DNA of 64,000 nt from Ashinkailepas kermadecensis (taxonomy: Eukaryota; Arthropoda; Thecostraca; Neolepadidae). Shown piece by piece: positions 33,327-45,045 of the stretch (its first letter is position 1; each line of letters begins with the position of its first letter). The position numbers and the translations under genes were made by a program. The notes under the pieces were generated by a model, which saw nothing but the letters and a program-made list of their open reading frames with translations, did not search any database and had not been told where the DNA came from. Location: contig JAOTOM010004837.1 of NCBI GenBank assembly GCA_034440615.1, positions 1-64,000 of the forward strand, given 5' to 3'.

Positions 33327-34820
33327 TAAGCATAGTTAAGGGCGTGTTCAGCAACTTCCAGATTGGACACGTGCCTATTGCTGTTTGAAAGTGATTTGTG
33401 GGCTCAAACTATTTGGGTATAAGCTTGGAAACGTGACTATCACTTTGTCGAGGAGATTTGTATGTTCAAACCGCTGCTGTTGGCCGTGATTCGAAGGTGA
33501 CTTCAATGAAACACAACCAGAATGCGACTTATAAGCTATGTTTTTAAGGAAAGGGATAGTAGCATAATCAACGTGTGGGAGAAAAGATCGACGATAATAT
33601 TACCGTGTTTTCAAATTACGTTTTGTTGCTCCAAATCCTGCCGAAAACGATTCACGATATCACGAGGTCACGAGAATAGTTCATTACACATATCAACACC
33701 GAAGCAATGTGTGTCAGATATTTAAAAAGTGGAAGTATGGATTATGAGCAGAGCCTGTGATTATGACATGTCATGTTATAAGCACCTGATCGAAGAAATA
33801 CCCATAGCCAGTTCATATGCACGGGCTGCGCCATGCGAGACACTTGAAAACTGCAAATATTAATAGTTATGCTTCGAAATGTGTCCACATCATAAATAAT
33901 GATCTTAATGATGGGGTACGGGTAAACCACGAAGCCTGTGTACTAATATGTCACGAAGATAAGCTAAATCTGTAAATTTAGTGAACCGGGTAGTTGTACA
34001 CATAATACAATGAATGGTATATTTGTACTGCTCTGTGACTACTGGTAGCCTTTCAGGCTGGGTCAAATGTCAGTCTGTGAAAAATGGGTGAACTATACGT
34101 TCATGGACATATGGACTACACAAATTATGTGCAGAAAACATGACGCCGCGAATGATCAAGTATATATCAACAGGATAATTTTTACTTATATTGATCTATT
34201 CATACCGTCACGAACTAATCACATACATAAACATCGATGTAAAAATGTCAGTGTTATTGTGTGGCAAATCGCATCTTGGAGGTCTTTTCAATGGTAAAAA
34301 AGCAAAAGGGAGCCGTGTTTCGCCGACATGTGGGTGCATGTCCCCCCCCCCCTCCACATACAACCTCTCTCCCACCTGCGATTATGCCCATGTGCATAAG
34401 GGACCGTACAATAATATACTAAAGTTACGTGGTCATTCGTGCAACAGGGCAAAACGTTGCACGAAAGTATAACATTTTGCACGGTATCACAAGGCAAGGT
34501 CGAGTGCTACAGTGATGTTGCTGATTGCAACGTTTTGCTGTTTTACGGGGCCAACCATACCACATTATTGTTTGGCCATGATTGATGAATTGCTCAATAG
34601 CATATTTATTGTGGTTCTTCCATGTTTCAGAATATCGAGTCCCGTCCTTGTGGAGGCCGCAAGCCCGGCTTTCGATGCTCCCTGAATTCTGGGGTGGCCA
34701 TTAGAATGTTAGATATGTTAATGTACTTTAGGCGTCGGAGGTTTATTTTGGGCCACATTGTGCACGATGGAGTGTCTTGACTTGGCTCAATTGCCGTCCT
34801 TTTCCCATGTTGTCAAAAAG
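33327..34820. other. Intronic, no gene recognised
   Basis: AT-rich, unique-looking. A C-run of 10 lies near 34340. No domain, array or element end was recognised. Confidence 0.55.
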
Positions 34821-34824
34821 AAGC

Positions 34825-34917
34825 GCTCTACCAGCACGTTGTCTTCCACATTGTCTTCCAAATTCTCTTCCGCATTGTCTTTCACATTGTCTACTACATT
34901 AGCTTCATTGACGCTCG
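34825..34917. repeat. ~15-bp degenerate repeat
   Basis: About six copies of a TTGTCTTCCACA-type unit. On minus it reads as DNVEDN-like acidic repeats in an 80-codon frame that I do not consider a gene. Confidence 0.75.
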
Positions 34918-34943
34918 TCATATGAATTGTCTTCGAATGCCTG

Positions 34944-35158
34944 TCAAAGAACAGTGGCGAAGCCAAGAATCTCTTAAGGGAAGGAGCGACTAAAACAAAA
35001 TGTAATGAAACAGATGATGCTTTCGGCACACTTTTCGCGCCGATAATTATTGGTTTCGAGTGGAGAAAATCTCAAAATTTTGTTTCATCTTGTGAATCTT
35101 TGGTTGTTAGGGGGTCTGGACCACCGGCCACCCCTTTGGCTGAGCCTCTGTCAAAGAG
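34944..35158. mobile_element. Second short hAT-like element (199 bp)
   Basis: Ends CAGTGGCGAAGCCAAG (34952) and, in reverse complement, CAGAGGCTCAGCCAAAG (ending 35150). The imperfect 8-bp flanks are TCAAAGAA and TCAAAGAG. The CAGNGGC...AGCCA end style is typical of hAT non-autonomous elements. The fragment starting at 11716 shares its left end. No coding capacity. Confidence 0.7.
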
Positions 35159-35239
35159 GGCTCCGTCTGACTTAACTATTCTTGATTCTTGAATGTATCT
35201 ACGAGTAAATGCGCATACATGTGCACGTGCACATGTATG

Positions 35240-35400
35240 CATACAGAGGCGGATGTAGGTGGCGAAAGGGGCCTTGGGCCCCAAGAGGAAAATTTGTTAC
35301 CATATTATGCACTAAAATAGCATTTTCGTGAAATCTGAGAACATTTTATCAGATAAATAATGCCTTCAACAGTTCCGACGTATGGTCTCAATTAACATCT
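35240..35400. repeat. Dispersed repeat fragment
   Basis: Starts CAGAGGCGGATG and shares a GCACTAAAA...GAACATTTT block with about 7140-7240. It is probably another non-autonomous DNA element, but its right end is not defined. Confidence 0.5.
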
Positions 35401-35534
35401 AATGCGTTTTTCGAACTCGGATATTTTTGTTTTTCAGTTACTCCTCCACCACCAAATCCATGCTTCTGGATCATCTCCTGTATGCATATGTGCATAATAT
35501 ACAAATGCTTGCATATCGTATCTATCTGTCAATA

Positions 35535-35540
35535 TACACT

Positions 35541-35574
<34 letters not shown>

Positions 35575-35600
35575 CATACACACAAACGTGTTTACATGTG
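35535..35600. repeat. CA/TA microsatellite
   Basis: CACACACACATATATATA run in intron 1. The short open frames across it are artefacts. Confidence 0.9.
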
Positions 35601-35604
35601 TTTA

Positions 35605-36912
35605 TTTGTGTTCGCATATATTTACACACAATACATTTTCTTGCAGCGCAGAATATGTGTAGCATTGTTTTCACGCGCACAAAGCGTCATTTTTTATCTG
35701 TGGATGCAGATGTGCTGTGTATGCATGACCTGGCTAATGAATGTCCCATCAGTGCGCTGAAGCTATGATAAAAACATTGTCCATTGCCTGTTTAAACAGT
35801 TGGTTTTGAAGTGAAGCATGTCCCAGTTCAACAGTCAAATAATGGTTGACGTCATAAGCATTCAGACAGGCAGATATTTGTCAAATGGAATGTAAAATAT
35901 TTCATTGCACGCAATTTACGATGCTATATTGCCAGCATTGCCTGAATATCTAGGGAGTAGCACATATTTCCGGCCACGTACCAAGATGACTTGTCTCAGA
36001 AGCTCGATCCAACTTGCGCTTTTGAACGCAGTGCATGTTTCTTTTATCACCGAGATGCGAGGCCGTCGGTATCTGACAGCTGCTACTGCATGCTTGAGAT
36101 TCGATTTGACGCCGACTTCCTTCCGCATAACTCGACTCGAGTTGGTTCGGTACTGTGGGTGACGCTCACACCAACGGCTTTGGTATCTGGTCGGATACCG
36201 ACTCTGCCAGCAGGCGGAGGGGTGATTGGACATCGGAGGGTGGGTGTGGTGAATTAATATTCTCCTTCAGCTGAGCTTCTATGACTAACAATCTCGTTAC
36301 CTGTGTGGCCTACGCATATTACTCCTCGTCACACATCTTTTGCACTGAAATTCTGCAATGCTAACTGTCGTGTCGTAGCCCAACCGATCGATCACTCACG
36401 ATCGCTGTGCAGGTCCAGCTCAGGCTCTCCAACCGACACGTGGAATTGCTCCACCTCACGCTGTATTGCCAGAAACAGGAAGGGCCCTAGAGAGGGACCG
36501 AGAACAGCCCAACAAGTACTCCAGAGGTGGATCACATAAGTACTTAGCGTAAGTACGCACGATACGACACTAACAAGGCCGAGATGTTGGGAAATTGCCG
36601 GCAACGTTCCACGAGAAACTACGTCGTGCAATTCCCAGACTCGTTTCTAATTAAGTTCAGGATGCCTCCCTTTTAATGGATATACCAGACGCAGCTTTGA
36701 AGCTAATCCAATAGACGGCAGGCATATTTTGATGCGCTGGGCGTGCTATAGAAACATCCTACGTTTTAATATTTACAAAGCTCTCGACTGGTTTGCTATA
36801 TTGCGTCGCTACTACCTGATGCAGAATGGTTTCCGAGATCAGGAAATCGCCATTGTCAGCGAGCCACGAGCCCGAAAGCCTTCGGTTGCGAAGCAGACGG
36901 ACTGGCTACTGC
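35605..36912. other. Intronic, no gene recognised
   Basis: Frames up to about 105 codons overlap on both strands (35905-36260). No domain or splice-linked exon was recognised. Confidence 0.5.
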
Positions 36913-36914
36913 AC

Positions 36915-39358
36915 CACTACACTACTACACTACTATACCACTGACCACTACACCACCGGCCCCTCGGCTTCCCACTGACCATTAGACCACCAGCCCCTCG
37001 GCTTCCCGCTGACCACCACACCACCGGCCCCTCGGCTTCCAACTGACCACCACACCACTATACCACTACCCCACGACACCACTACACCACCGGTCCCTCG
37101 GCTTCCCACTGACCACTACACCACCGGCCCCCCGGCTTCCAACTGACCACCACACCACTATACCACTACCCCACGACACCACTACACCACCGGTCCCTCG
37201 GCTTCCCGCTGACCACTACACCACCGGCCCCTCGGCTTCCCACTGACCACTACACCACCGGCCCCCCGGCTTCCAACTGACCACCACACCACTATACCAC
37301 TACCCCACGACACCACTACACCACCGGTCCCTCGGCTTCCCACTGACCACTACACCACCGGCCCCCCGGCTTCCAACTGACCACCACACCACTATACCAC
37401 TACCCCACGACACCACTACACCACCGGTCCCTCGGCTTCCCGCTGACCACTACATCACTGGTCCCTCGGTTTCCCACTGACCACCACACCACTATACCAC
37501 TACCCCACGACACCACTACACCACCGGCCCCTCGGCTTCCCGCTGACAACTACACCACCGGCCCCTTGCCTTCCCGCTGACCACCACACCAGCGGCCCCT
37601 CGGCTTCCCACTGACCACCACACCACTATGCCACTACCCCACAACACCACTACACCACCGGCCCCTCGGCTTCCCACTGACCACCACACCACTATGCCAC
37701 TACCCCACAACACCACTACACCACCGGCCCCTCGGCTTCCCACTGACCACCACACCACTATGCCACTACCCCACGACACCACTACACCACCGGCCCCTCG
37801 GCTTCCCACTGACAACTACACCACCGGCCCCTCGGTTTCCCACTGACCACCACACCACTATACCACTACCCCACGACACCACTACACCACCGGCCCCTCG
37901 GCTTCCCGCTGACAACTACACCACCGGCCCCTCGGCTTCCCACTGACCATTAGACCACCAGCCCCTCGGCTTCCCGCTGACCACCACACCACCGGCCCGT
38001 CGGCTTCCCGCTGACCACTAGACCACCGGCCCCTTGCCTTCCCGCTGACCACCACACCACCGGCCCCTCGGCTTCCCACTGACCACCACACCACTATGCC
38101 ACTACCCCACAACACCACTACACCACCGGCCCCTCGGCTTCCCACTGACCACCACACCACTATGCCACTACCCCACGACACCACTACACCACCGGCCCCT
38201 TGCCTTCCCGCTGACCACCACACCACCGGCCCCTCGGTTTCCACTGACCACCACACCACTATACCACTACCCCACGACACCACTACACCACCGGTCCCTC
38301 GGCTTCCCGCTGACCACTATACAACCGGCCCCTCGGCTTCCCACTGACCACTACACCACCGGCCCCCGGCTTCCAACTGACCACCACACCACTATACCAC
38401 TACCCCACGACACCACTACACCACCGGTCCCTCGGCTTCCCACTGACCACTACACCACCGGCTCCCCGGCTTCCAACTGACCACCACACCACTATACCAC
38501 TACCCCACGACACCACTACACCACCGGTCCCTCGGCTTCCCGCTGACCACTACATCACTGGTCCCTCGGTTTCCCACTGACCACCACACCACTATACCAC
38601 TACCCCACGACACCACTACACCACCGGCCCCTCGGCTTCCCGCTGACAACTACACCACCGGCCCCTCGCCTTCCCACTGACCACCACACCACCGGCCCCT
38701 CGGCTTCCCACTGACCACCACACCACTATGCCACTACCCCACAACACCACTACACCACCGGCCCCTCGGCTTCCCACTGACCACCACACCACTATGCCAC
38801 TACCCCACAACACCACTACACCACCGGCCCCTCGGCTTCCCACTGACCACCACACCACTATGCCACTACCCCACGACACCACTACACCACCGGCCCCTCG
38901 GCTTCCCACTGACAACTACACCACCGGCCCCTCGGTTTCCACTGACCACCACACCACTATACCACTACCCCACGACACCACTACACCACCGGCCCTCGGC
39001 TTCCGCTGACAACTACACCACCGGCCTCGGCTTCCCACTGACCACTACACCACCAGCCCCTCGGCTTCCCGCTGACCACCACACCACCGGCCCGTCGGCT
39101 TCCCGCTGACCACTAGACCACCGGCCCCTTGCCTTCCCGCTGACCACCACACCACCGGCCCCTCGGCTTCCCACTGACCACCACACCACTATGCCACACC
39201 CCACAACACCACTACACCACCGGCCCCTCGGCTTCCCACTGACCACCACACCACTATACCACTACCCCACGACACCACTACACCACCGGCCCCTCGGCTT
39301 CCCACTGACCACTACACCACCGGCCCCTCGGCTTCCCACTGACAACTACACCACCGGC
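36915..39358. repeat. CCAC-rich compound array with 1,100-bp higher-order unit
   Basis: Built from a ~34-bp segment (CCACCGGCCCCTCGGCTTCC plus CACTGACCACTACA) and a ~50-bp CACTATACCACTACCCCACG-type segment that combine in varying order. A block at about 37240-38330 recurs at 38340-39350 with an exact shift of 1,100 bp over hundreds of bases. The 99-codon minus frame at 37516-37815 is found again at 38616-38915 with the same translation. Minus frames (WWSVGSRGAGGVVV-type) are repeat artefacts. The array is strongly strand-asymmetric, with C and A almost exclusively on plus. Confidence 0.95.
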
Positions 39359-39364
39359 GGCTAG

Positions 39365-40225
39365 GCTTACTGACAGAAGCATATATACAAATATATCAAC
39401 CATGGTTACATCAATATATATTTACGGTTATTTATTTACATTTATATATTTAAAATTATCCTAGAAACAGGTAGAGGCAGCAGGTACTGCCACAAGAGGG
39501 CCGTGGCATGGGCATGGGGATGGAGATGGGGATGGGCATGGGGATGAGCCGCCAGGAGCTCCGCCACGCAGCTATGCCAGGGACGTAGCAAGAGGTCATA
39601 TTACTGGAGAGGTCATATTACTGGCTACACGTTTCAGCGGCCAGCATTTGACATGTTACGGTGGTTAAGGTTCTGGTGATTTTGTCGCCTTCCAAAGTAG
39701 CCTACCTTTGCGGACAACGGTACGCGAAAAGTGAAAGAGGATGATGATTCGTTTTCAGTGTGAATCCGTACCGGACAGTCAACACCCGGTGAGAAGCTTC
39801 GGCTTTGGTTCGTCAGCAGAGCTTCTTTTGACAACTGACAGCTTAATTTCACGGACAAGTTCAGAGCGCCTCTGCAATCGTGTTCGGTGACACCCAGGCT
39901 GCCTGATCTTCCGAAGGACGGCTAAATTGGGTATGAAATGCTCAACACATTTGTGCATGACATCTACGGACGATATGAACACAAAGCTGGTGAGTGTCGC
40001 ATGTGCTCACCTTTCCACTCACATACTGCGATGCCTCACCAAACCTTTCGCTTACAAAAGTTCCAACAACATCAGGACGCCGGCCGCTTCGCCACTGCGC
40101 CACCCTTCACACCAGCGCTGTTCGAGTTGACCCCACAAAGCAAAGCACCACCCCATTTGCCGTCTGCTCACCACAGGATAAGCCCGCCCGACGGCGCAAC
40201 CGCCGGATGTGCTATTTGGTGGCGA
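39365..40225. other. Intronic, no gene recognised
   Basis: Contains a GGCATGGGGATG-type hexamer run (about 39505-39550). Otherwise no recognised feature. Confidence 0.5.
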
Positions 40226-40234
40226 AGCCATCGG

Positions 40235-40308
40235 ATGTCGCGGCTGCCAGGTGACCCGGCCGCCGAGTGACCTGGCCTTCGGGTGACCCGGCCGTCGGAC
40301 GACCCTCA
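40235..40308. repeat. ~16-bp repeats at the exon 1 donor
   Basis: Four degenerate copies of a GTGACCCGGCCGCCGA-type unit run right up to the exon 1 donor, so intron 1 begins with a short tandem repeat. Confidence 0.75.
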
Positions 40309-40309
40309 C

Positions 40310-40590
40310 CTGCGCATGGCCGGGAAGCTGTTGTCACCGCACGTGTCCAGGATGTCGACGCGCAGCCGCGTCTCGCCCAGCTGGTAGGTGTGCGAGTACT
40401 GGTCCTCCAGCGTCGGCTTGTACCGCTCGTCGAACTCGTTGTAGAGGAAGCGGCGGCAGATGCACGTCTTGCCGACGCGCGGCCCGCCGAGCACCAGCAG
40501 ACGCACGTGGTGGCCCGCCTCCGAGGTCATCTTCACGGCGCCGCAGATGAGGCTGGTCAGACACGCGATGCCGTCGTATCGCGTGGACAT
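40310..40590 (-). CDS. Ras-family GTPase exon 1 (G1-G3)
   Basis: Encodes 93 codons plus two bases. The P-loop G1 is GGPRVGKT (residues 35-42 from the chosen Met). The switch I region YKPTLEDQY holds the G2 Thr60. G3 is DTCG (82-85), followed by DNSFPAMR. G1 binds nucleotide phosphates and Thr60 should coordinate Mg in the GTP state. The exon ends in CGCAG followed by GTGAGG, a good donor, leaving phase 2. I chose Met at 40590. An in-frame Met at 40635 and an internal one at residue 21 are alternatives. CTCTGCGCAG lies immediately before the chosen ATG and could be an acceptor, which would make this an internal exon. It is flanked on both sides by short tandem repeats. The closest family by eye is RASD/Di-Ras-like. 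Confidence 0.9.
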
Positions 40591-40640
40591 CTGCGCAGAG
40601 GTCATTGGCGCAGAGGTCGCCGTCATTGAGGTCATGTCAA
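40591..40640. repeat. ~17-bp repeats at the 5' side of exon 1
   Basis: Copies of GCGCAGAGGTCATTG/GCGCAGAGGTC (minus: GACCTCTGCGC). The one adjacent to the chosen ATG ends in CTCTGCGCAG, a possible 3' splice site. The translation MTSMTATSAPMTSAQ from this stretch is repeat-derived. Confidence 0.65.
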
Positions 40641-41980
40641 GGCCGTCGCCATTGCCCCACGGCCATTGGAATCACGTGGAAGTAATCGATGTGATATGAG
40701 GGCCACGCATGAAACGCGAGAGTTATTAGAGCTGTGTCGTTGTTATTGAGGGCATGTTAAGGCTACGTACGTTGCGTTAGGGTTATGAAGATCAAGATTG
40801 GGTCAAGCAGGCCAGGTGGAGATCATGTGATGCGGTAAAGCATAGACAGGCGGTACAGTGCTTGCATTGCATACAGTGAAAACATTTCCTCAACCCCACA
40901 TTACTGGGTGCCGAGCCGCACTTCATAGTGCTATAAAGTGCGCAAATGTGGGCTGAGCCCATTTGGACACGGCTATTTGTATGGTTTATTCCGAGTTTCC
41001 ATGGCCTAAGTAGTGTTAAAGTTGCATTGCACGACCTAAACGACCCTAACATGCCGATATATAATGTTTTTGAAACGTCGAATTTTTCCAAAAATCGATA
41101 TTTCGGTTTTAAGGTTGTTCAAAAATATAAATACGACCATTTTTCGACCCTAATCGTCGAGGTCTTTGCGATGTTACCCCACTCGTTTGCGTGCAACACT
41201 TAGTTTGGAAGTTAGACGGGGGATCTTTAATACCCCCCTCCACCCCCCACCATTAATAACGTCTTCAAGCTCATTTTTCCAATGCCAATTAACGTCACGA
41301 GGCTAACTTCTGACGCTCATCAGAAATGGCGCGTGCCTTATAATCATAGCCACACCTATGTGCGAATGTATCCGGAATTGTCGGGACCCCGGCTCCGGGC
41401 GGAAACATCGCCCGTCGGCCGACGTCGGTCTGCCGCTGACGTAGTCAGTGTTCCCGGATGTACCACGCCGCGCGCCCCGGGGCAGCGCGGCATGTTAATC
41501 GCGGTGTGGCCTGCTGGCCACCACCTGTTGTGTCTCGCCACCATGTGATATGGCGCTGCACTTCCACCATGTAATATGTGACCGCCGCGCATCTAAGATT
41601 GGGCCGGGCGAGTGTCGCCGCCCAGACCCCTCCCTCCGAGGTGTGGATGTGACAATGGCTGGCTCTGGACGTGATCGACGCAGCACAGGTCACAGCGAGC
41701 TGCCGCTGCCGCTGGCCACGGCAGACGAAGCTGGACAGAAGAGGCGAGCGGAGGTGTTGTCCGGCCACCGACTGTGCCGATGCTGAGCGGCGCTTTCAGG
41801 CGCTGCCGTGAGAAGACAGACGTCGGCATTTGCCCAGACGACTGTTGAGACGACTGTTGCGTGGCAAGTGGTGGCGCGTTTGCTCGCTCGTGTGCCCAGT
41901 CAATAAGGGACAACTGACGGCCGTTGCATATTCGGACAAGGTCTGCTCAAGACGAATCACAGTCAGGAGAAGAGAACTCT
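40641..41980. other. No gene recognised; possible 5' region of the GTPase gene
   Basis: GC-rich at 41370-41900 with several overlapping frames of 60-107 codons and no recognisable domain. A promoter or non-coding first exon of the GTPase gene could lie here, but no specific element can be supported. Confidence 0.45.
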
Positions 41981-41984
41981 CCAG

Positions 41985-42190
41985 ACGACTCACGTGGGAG
42001 CGAGGGCCATTTACGACTGCTCACGTGTGAGCGAGGGGCCCTTCTCGACGCATCACGTGCAAGCAAGAGGACCTTCTCGACTGTTCCCGTTGGGGCGAGG
42101 GGCCCCTCACGACTGCTCACGTGGGGGCAAGGGGCTCTTCTCGACTGCTCACGTGGGGGTCAGGAGTCATTCACGGCTGCTCCGGGTTAG
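41985..42190. repeat. ~30-bp tandem repeat with CACGTG boxes
   Basis: About six to seven copies of a unit like CTCACGTGGGGGCAAGGGGC plus TCTTCTCGACTG. Most copies keep CACGTG, the E-box palindrome. It lies 1.4 kb upstream of exon 1 of the GTPase gene, so it could act as a clustered bHLH-factor site; this is inference only. Confidence 0.85.
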
Positions 42191-42227
42191 TTCGTGGCTT
42201 CACCGTTTGGCGGAATGGCGGTCCTCG

Positions 42228-42244
42228 GCCCCCCCCCCCCCCCT
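42228..42244. repeat. C homopolymer run
   Basis: Run of 15 C on plus within a GC-rich stretch. Confidence 0.95.
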
Positions 42245-42249
42245 CGCCC

Positions 42250-44845
42250 TCGCCCCCTGGGAGTGAACGTCGAGTCGCAAGCACTCTTCCAGGGGGCGGG
42301 ATCTCGGCAGTGTCCCAGAATGTCCGCCAGACTCGGGCAACACTGGGCTGTTTGCACTGTCAACATCTCGTCCCTATGTGGGCCGTACCCAAGCTGCAGT
42401 GTCCCGGAGGAAAAGCGCATATTGGATCCCGCTTGTTGATGCTGATGAAGCGTATGAATATTACATGGCCAGGTTGTTGGATACTTCCAGAATGAAAGTG
42501 CTGTGAAGCACTTCCACCTTGCTCTCCAGTGGCCGACGACGACGATGTCTCTCTACTTCAAACATAAGAAGACGAACCGAAATAAGGTAGTCTGATATTA
42601 ATGAAAGCCGAGAACACGGTGCAGTATGCCTCGGCCCGTGCTGGACGGAAGGCTTGCTGAGCAGACCTGTTTATTTGGGTGCCTGCCGGGCACCTTGCTC
42701 ATAGGCAAGCAGTGATATTGGAAACGTTGAAGGTCTGATAATGTATCGCTTTAGCCGTGGACTGTGCCGCAAACGTCGCCACGTTTTGACACCTCACCCA
42801 GTGCAGTGGGTTCTTGCAAACAACCACTGGCGCTTGAAAGCGCGGAGTGCCACAAACAACTACTCGCGCTTGCAAGCGTGAAGTGCAAGTGCCACAAAAC
42901 CAATCGGCGTGGCGTAGCGATACCTCGCGATTAACACCGAATTTCTATGCTGCGTGCTACTGGTTCACCTCCCAGTCCCGCTTAGAGGATACTATGCTAT
43001 AAAATCTGGAATTTTCACGTTAGTCATTATCTGTGCAGAGAGAAAAATCGACATAGTTTTACTTAGAATCTTATAACAGCCACGATATGCTATTTGATGC
43101 ATTTTGACACAAGGGTAAGCGTCAGATGAGATCGAAGTGTTGACCTTCTTCTGAAACCTTCCGACGAAGCTATATATTCTTGTATCTGCGGGTACGAATG
43201 AGCGCTACCTTCAACTTTTGGGTTCATCTAACCCACAGTGGCTCGGAAGCCGAAAAAAAAGTAATTTGGGTCCATGACCCCGAATCACCTTTAACGGTCG
43301 TGGTCGTCAACGCACAGTGATTATATAAGCACATACTTGAGCTTGATGAGCTTTAAGTTGATAAATAGTGGCCTTGAAGTTGATGAGCTTGCCAAGCGTT
43401 TTCGGGCCAGTGAATAGTAGTGCGCAGGTAAGCACACTTCCTCTAAATTATTCCTACATCAATAATACAGTTAAATCCCGTCATTGATAGTCGGGGACAT
43501 TTTCACCTCCCCCCCCCCCCACACACACCGCCTTGTAATCTGTTGCGATATCCCCTACGTCAGGGAATATATCGAACGCAAGTTTTCCGTATCTCTTTTA
43601 TATCAAGTATGCACGTGTTGGCAAAACAAAAAGCACCTGGTCACCATAGGTGAGACGGACGGTATAGACAAGTCACTCTCCCTGACTTTGACTTTTGGCG
43701 TTTAAGAAGGTTGAGAGGTTGCCAAGGTGGCATATTTAGATACCATATATAATTGTACTGCCACGTTACATACCTCCGACAGAAACTCTATGAATCGGCT
43801 TTCTCGTGATCTCGATGTAAGTTGTCACATGAAGATTCAAGCTCGTGCGTTGATAATGTTCATTTGTGCAGAATGCCTTCGAAGTTTCTTTTAGCTTTTC
43901 AACAAATTGAAATACTATTGTAACGAAGCCATGCATATGTGTCCTAAATGCTAAGTCAATTTCTTGCAAGATGGCAGAATTATAGCGCTTTAAAGATGAC
44001 GCTTTGTTGACGAGTGAGCAGGGACGGCGTCAACGGTCACATGGCGTATCGGCACTCGCCGGGACAAACCAAAGGCGTATCTAAACATTGTATGATTGGT
44101 CGAATTCCACAGCACATTTCACCGATAATATGCTACGCCAGAGCACATTAATGCAATCGTTTCTGGTGCTGCTCATTTTGCTCTTGCTCTCAAATCTGGA
44201 AAGGAGAAGCTTTAGCGTTTCTAACATAAAAGTGCCTTTTGGCTGTTCCTGCTCAAAGTGCAATGCTGTCCTTTTACTTCTGCAAGGCAATGGTGAAGCT
44301 TTCACTCAAGCTGACTGAGAAGTCCTTAGGCTTTTTGTGGAGCAGGACAATATATAGCCTACATCATGAGCATGGGTGACGTACCATCGGTTGCACAAAA
44401 TGAATGTCATCACCATTGCTATTTTAGGTGAAATCTAGAAATATATCTCGCTTCGGGATACGTGGGGTAAAAGTGAACTGTTAAGAAGGGAAGTATTCTA
44501 AAATCTAGAATGTTATAGCGGATGTTGAAAGCTTACCTATTTGCCTTCACAATCAAGTATGTTGGATCATATATTATTATTTTTTCTTCTCAAAATCACC
44601 AACTGTGTAGCATGTGCAGAACTCGCAAAAAGGATTTCTTTCGAACTACCTCAAGGGTCGTTCCTGATGTGGCGATAGAAATGAGAAGAAACCTCATATC
44701 CTGACGATGGAAAACAATCTTTCTATCCAGGCCTCCTCAGCTTCTCCGTATGCACAAGGTACACAGAAGCGAGAAGATGAAAGCGCGCCGGTATAGTGGC
44801 GAGAGTGCAGTCGGTTTCCCGTTACTGAACATCACAAGGCAGGGC
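42250..44845. other. No gene recognised
   Basis: Mixed unique-looking sequence. Short open frames only (about 60-80 codons). A C-run followed by CACACA occurs near 43510. Confidence 0.55.
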
Positions 44846-44850
44846 CTCCT

Positions 44851-45044
44851 CTAAGGAGTTTTCACTGGGGACGAGTGGTCTAGGGGTAAGATGCTCGTCT
44901 CACAATCGAAAGATTGTGGGTTCGAGTCTCACCTGTCGCTACTCTTCGCCCGGGACCAATCGGCGTGAGATATTGGCGACGCTATATGACTCAACGGTCG
45001 ACGTGTCGTAAAACCAATAACCAACCAACTAAGGAGTTTTCACT
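44851..45044 (+). mobile_element. tRNA-derived SINE with 16-bp target duplications
   Basis: A 162-bp element (44867-45028) flanked by perfect 16-bp direct repeats CTAAGGAGTTTTCACT (44851-44866 and 45029-45044). The head is tRNA-like: an A-box-like AGTGGTCTAGGGGTAAGAT, an anticodon arm around CTCGTCTCACAATCGAAAG, and a B box GGTTCGAGTCTC, the internal promoter for RNA polymerase III. CAC in the loop position suggests valine-tRNA ancestry. The tRNA-unrelated body (GACCAATCGGCGTGAGATAT...) ends in CCAATAACCAACCAA rather than poly(A), pointing to a LINE partner that recognises that tail. Perfect TSDs indicate a young insertion. Confidence 0.93.
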
Positions 45045-45045
45045 A

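Noticed and set aside
44867..44940. Functional tRNA gene
   Set aside because: The tRNA-like head is imperfectly paired and is followed by a SINE body bounded by direct repeats, so it is a retroposon.
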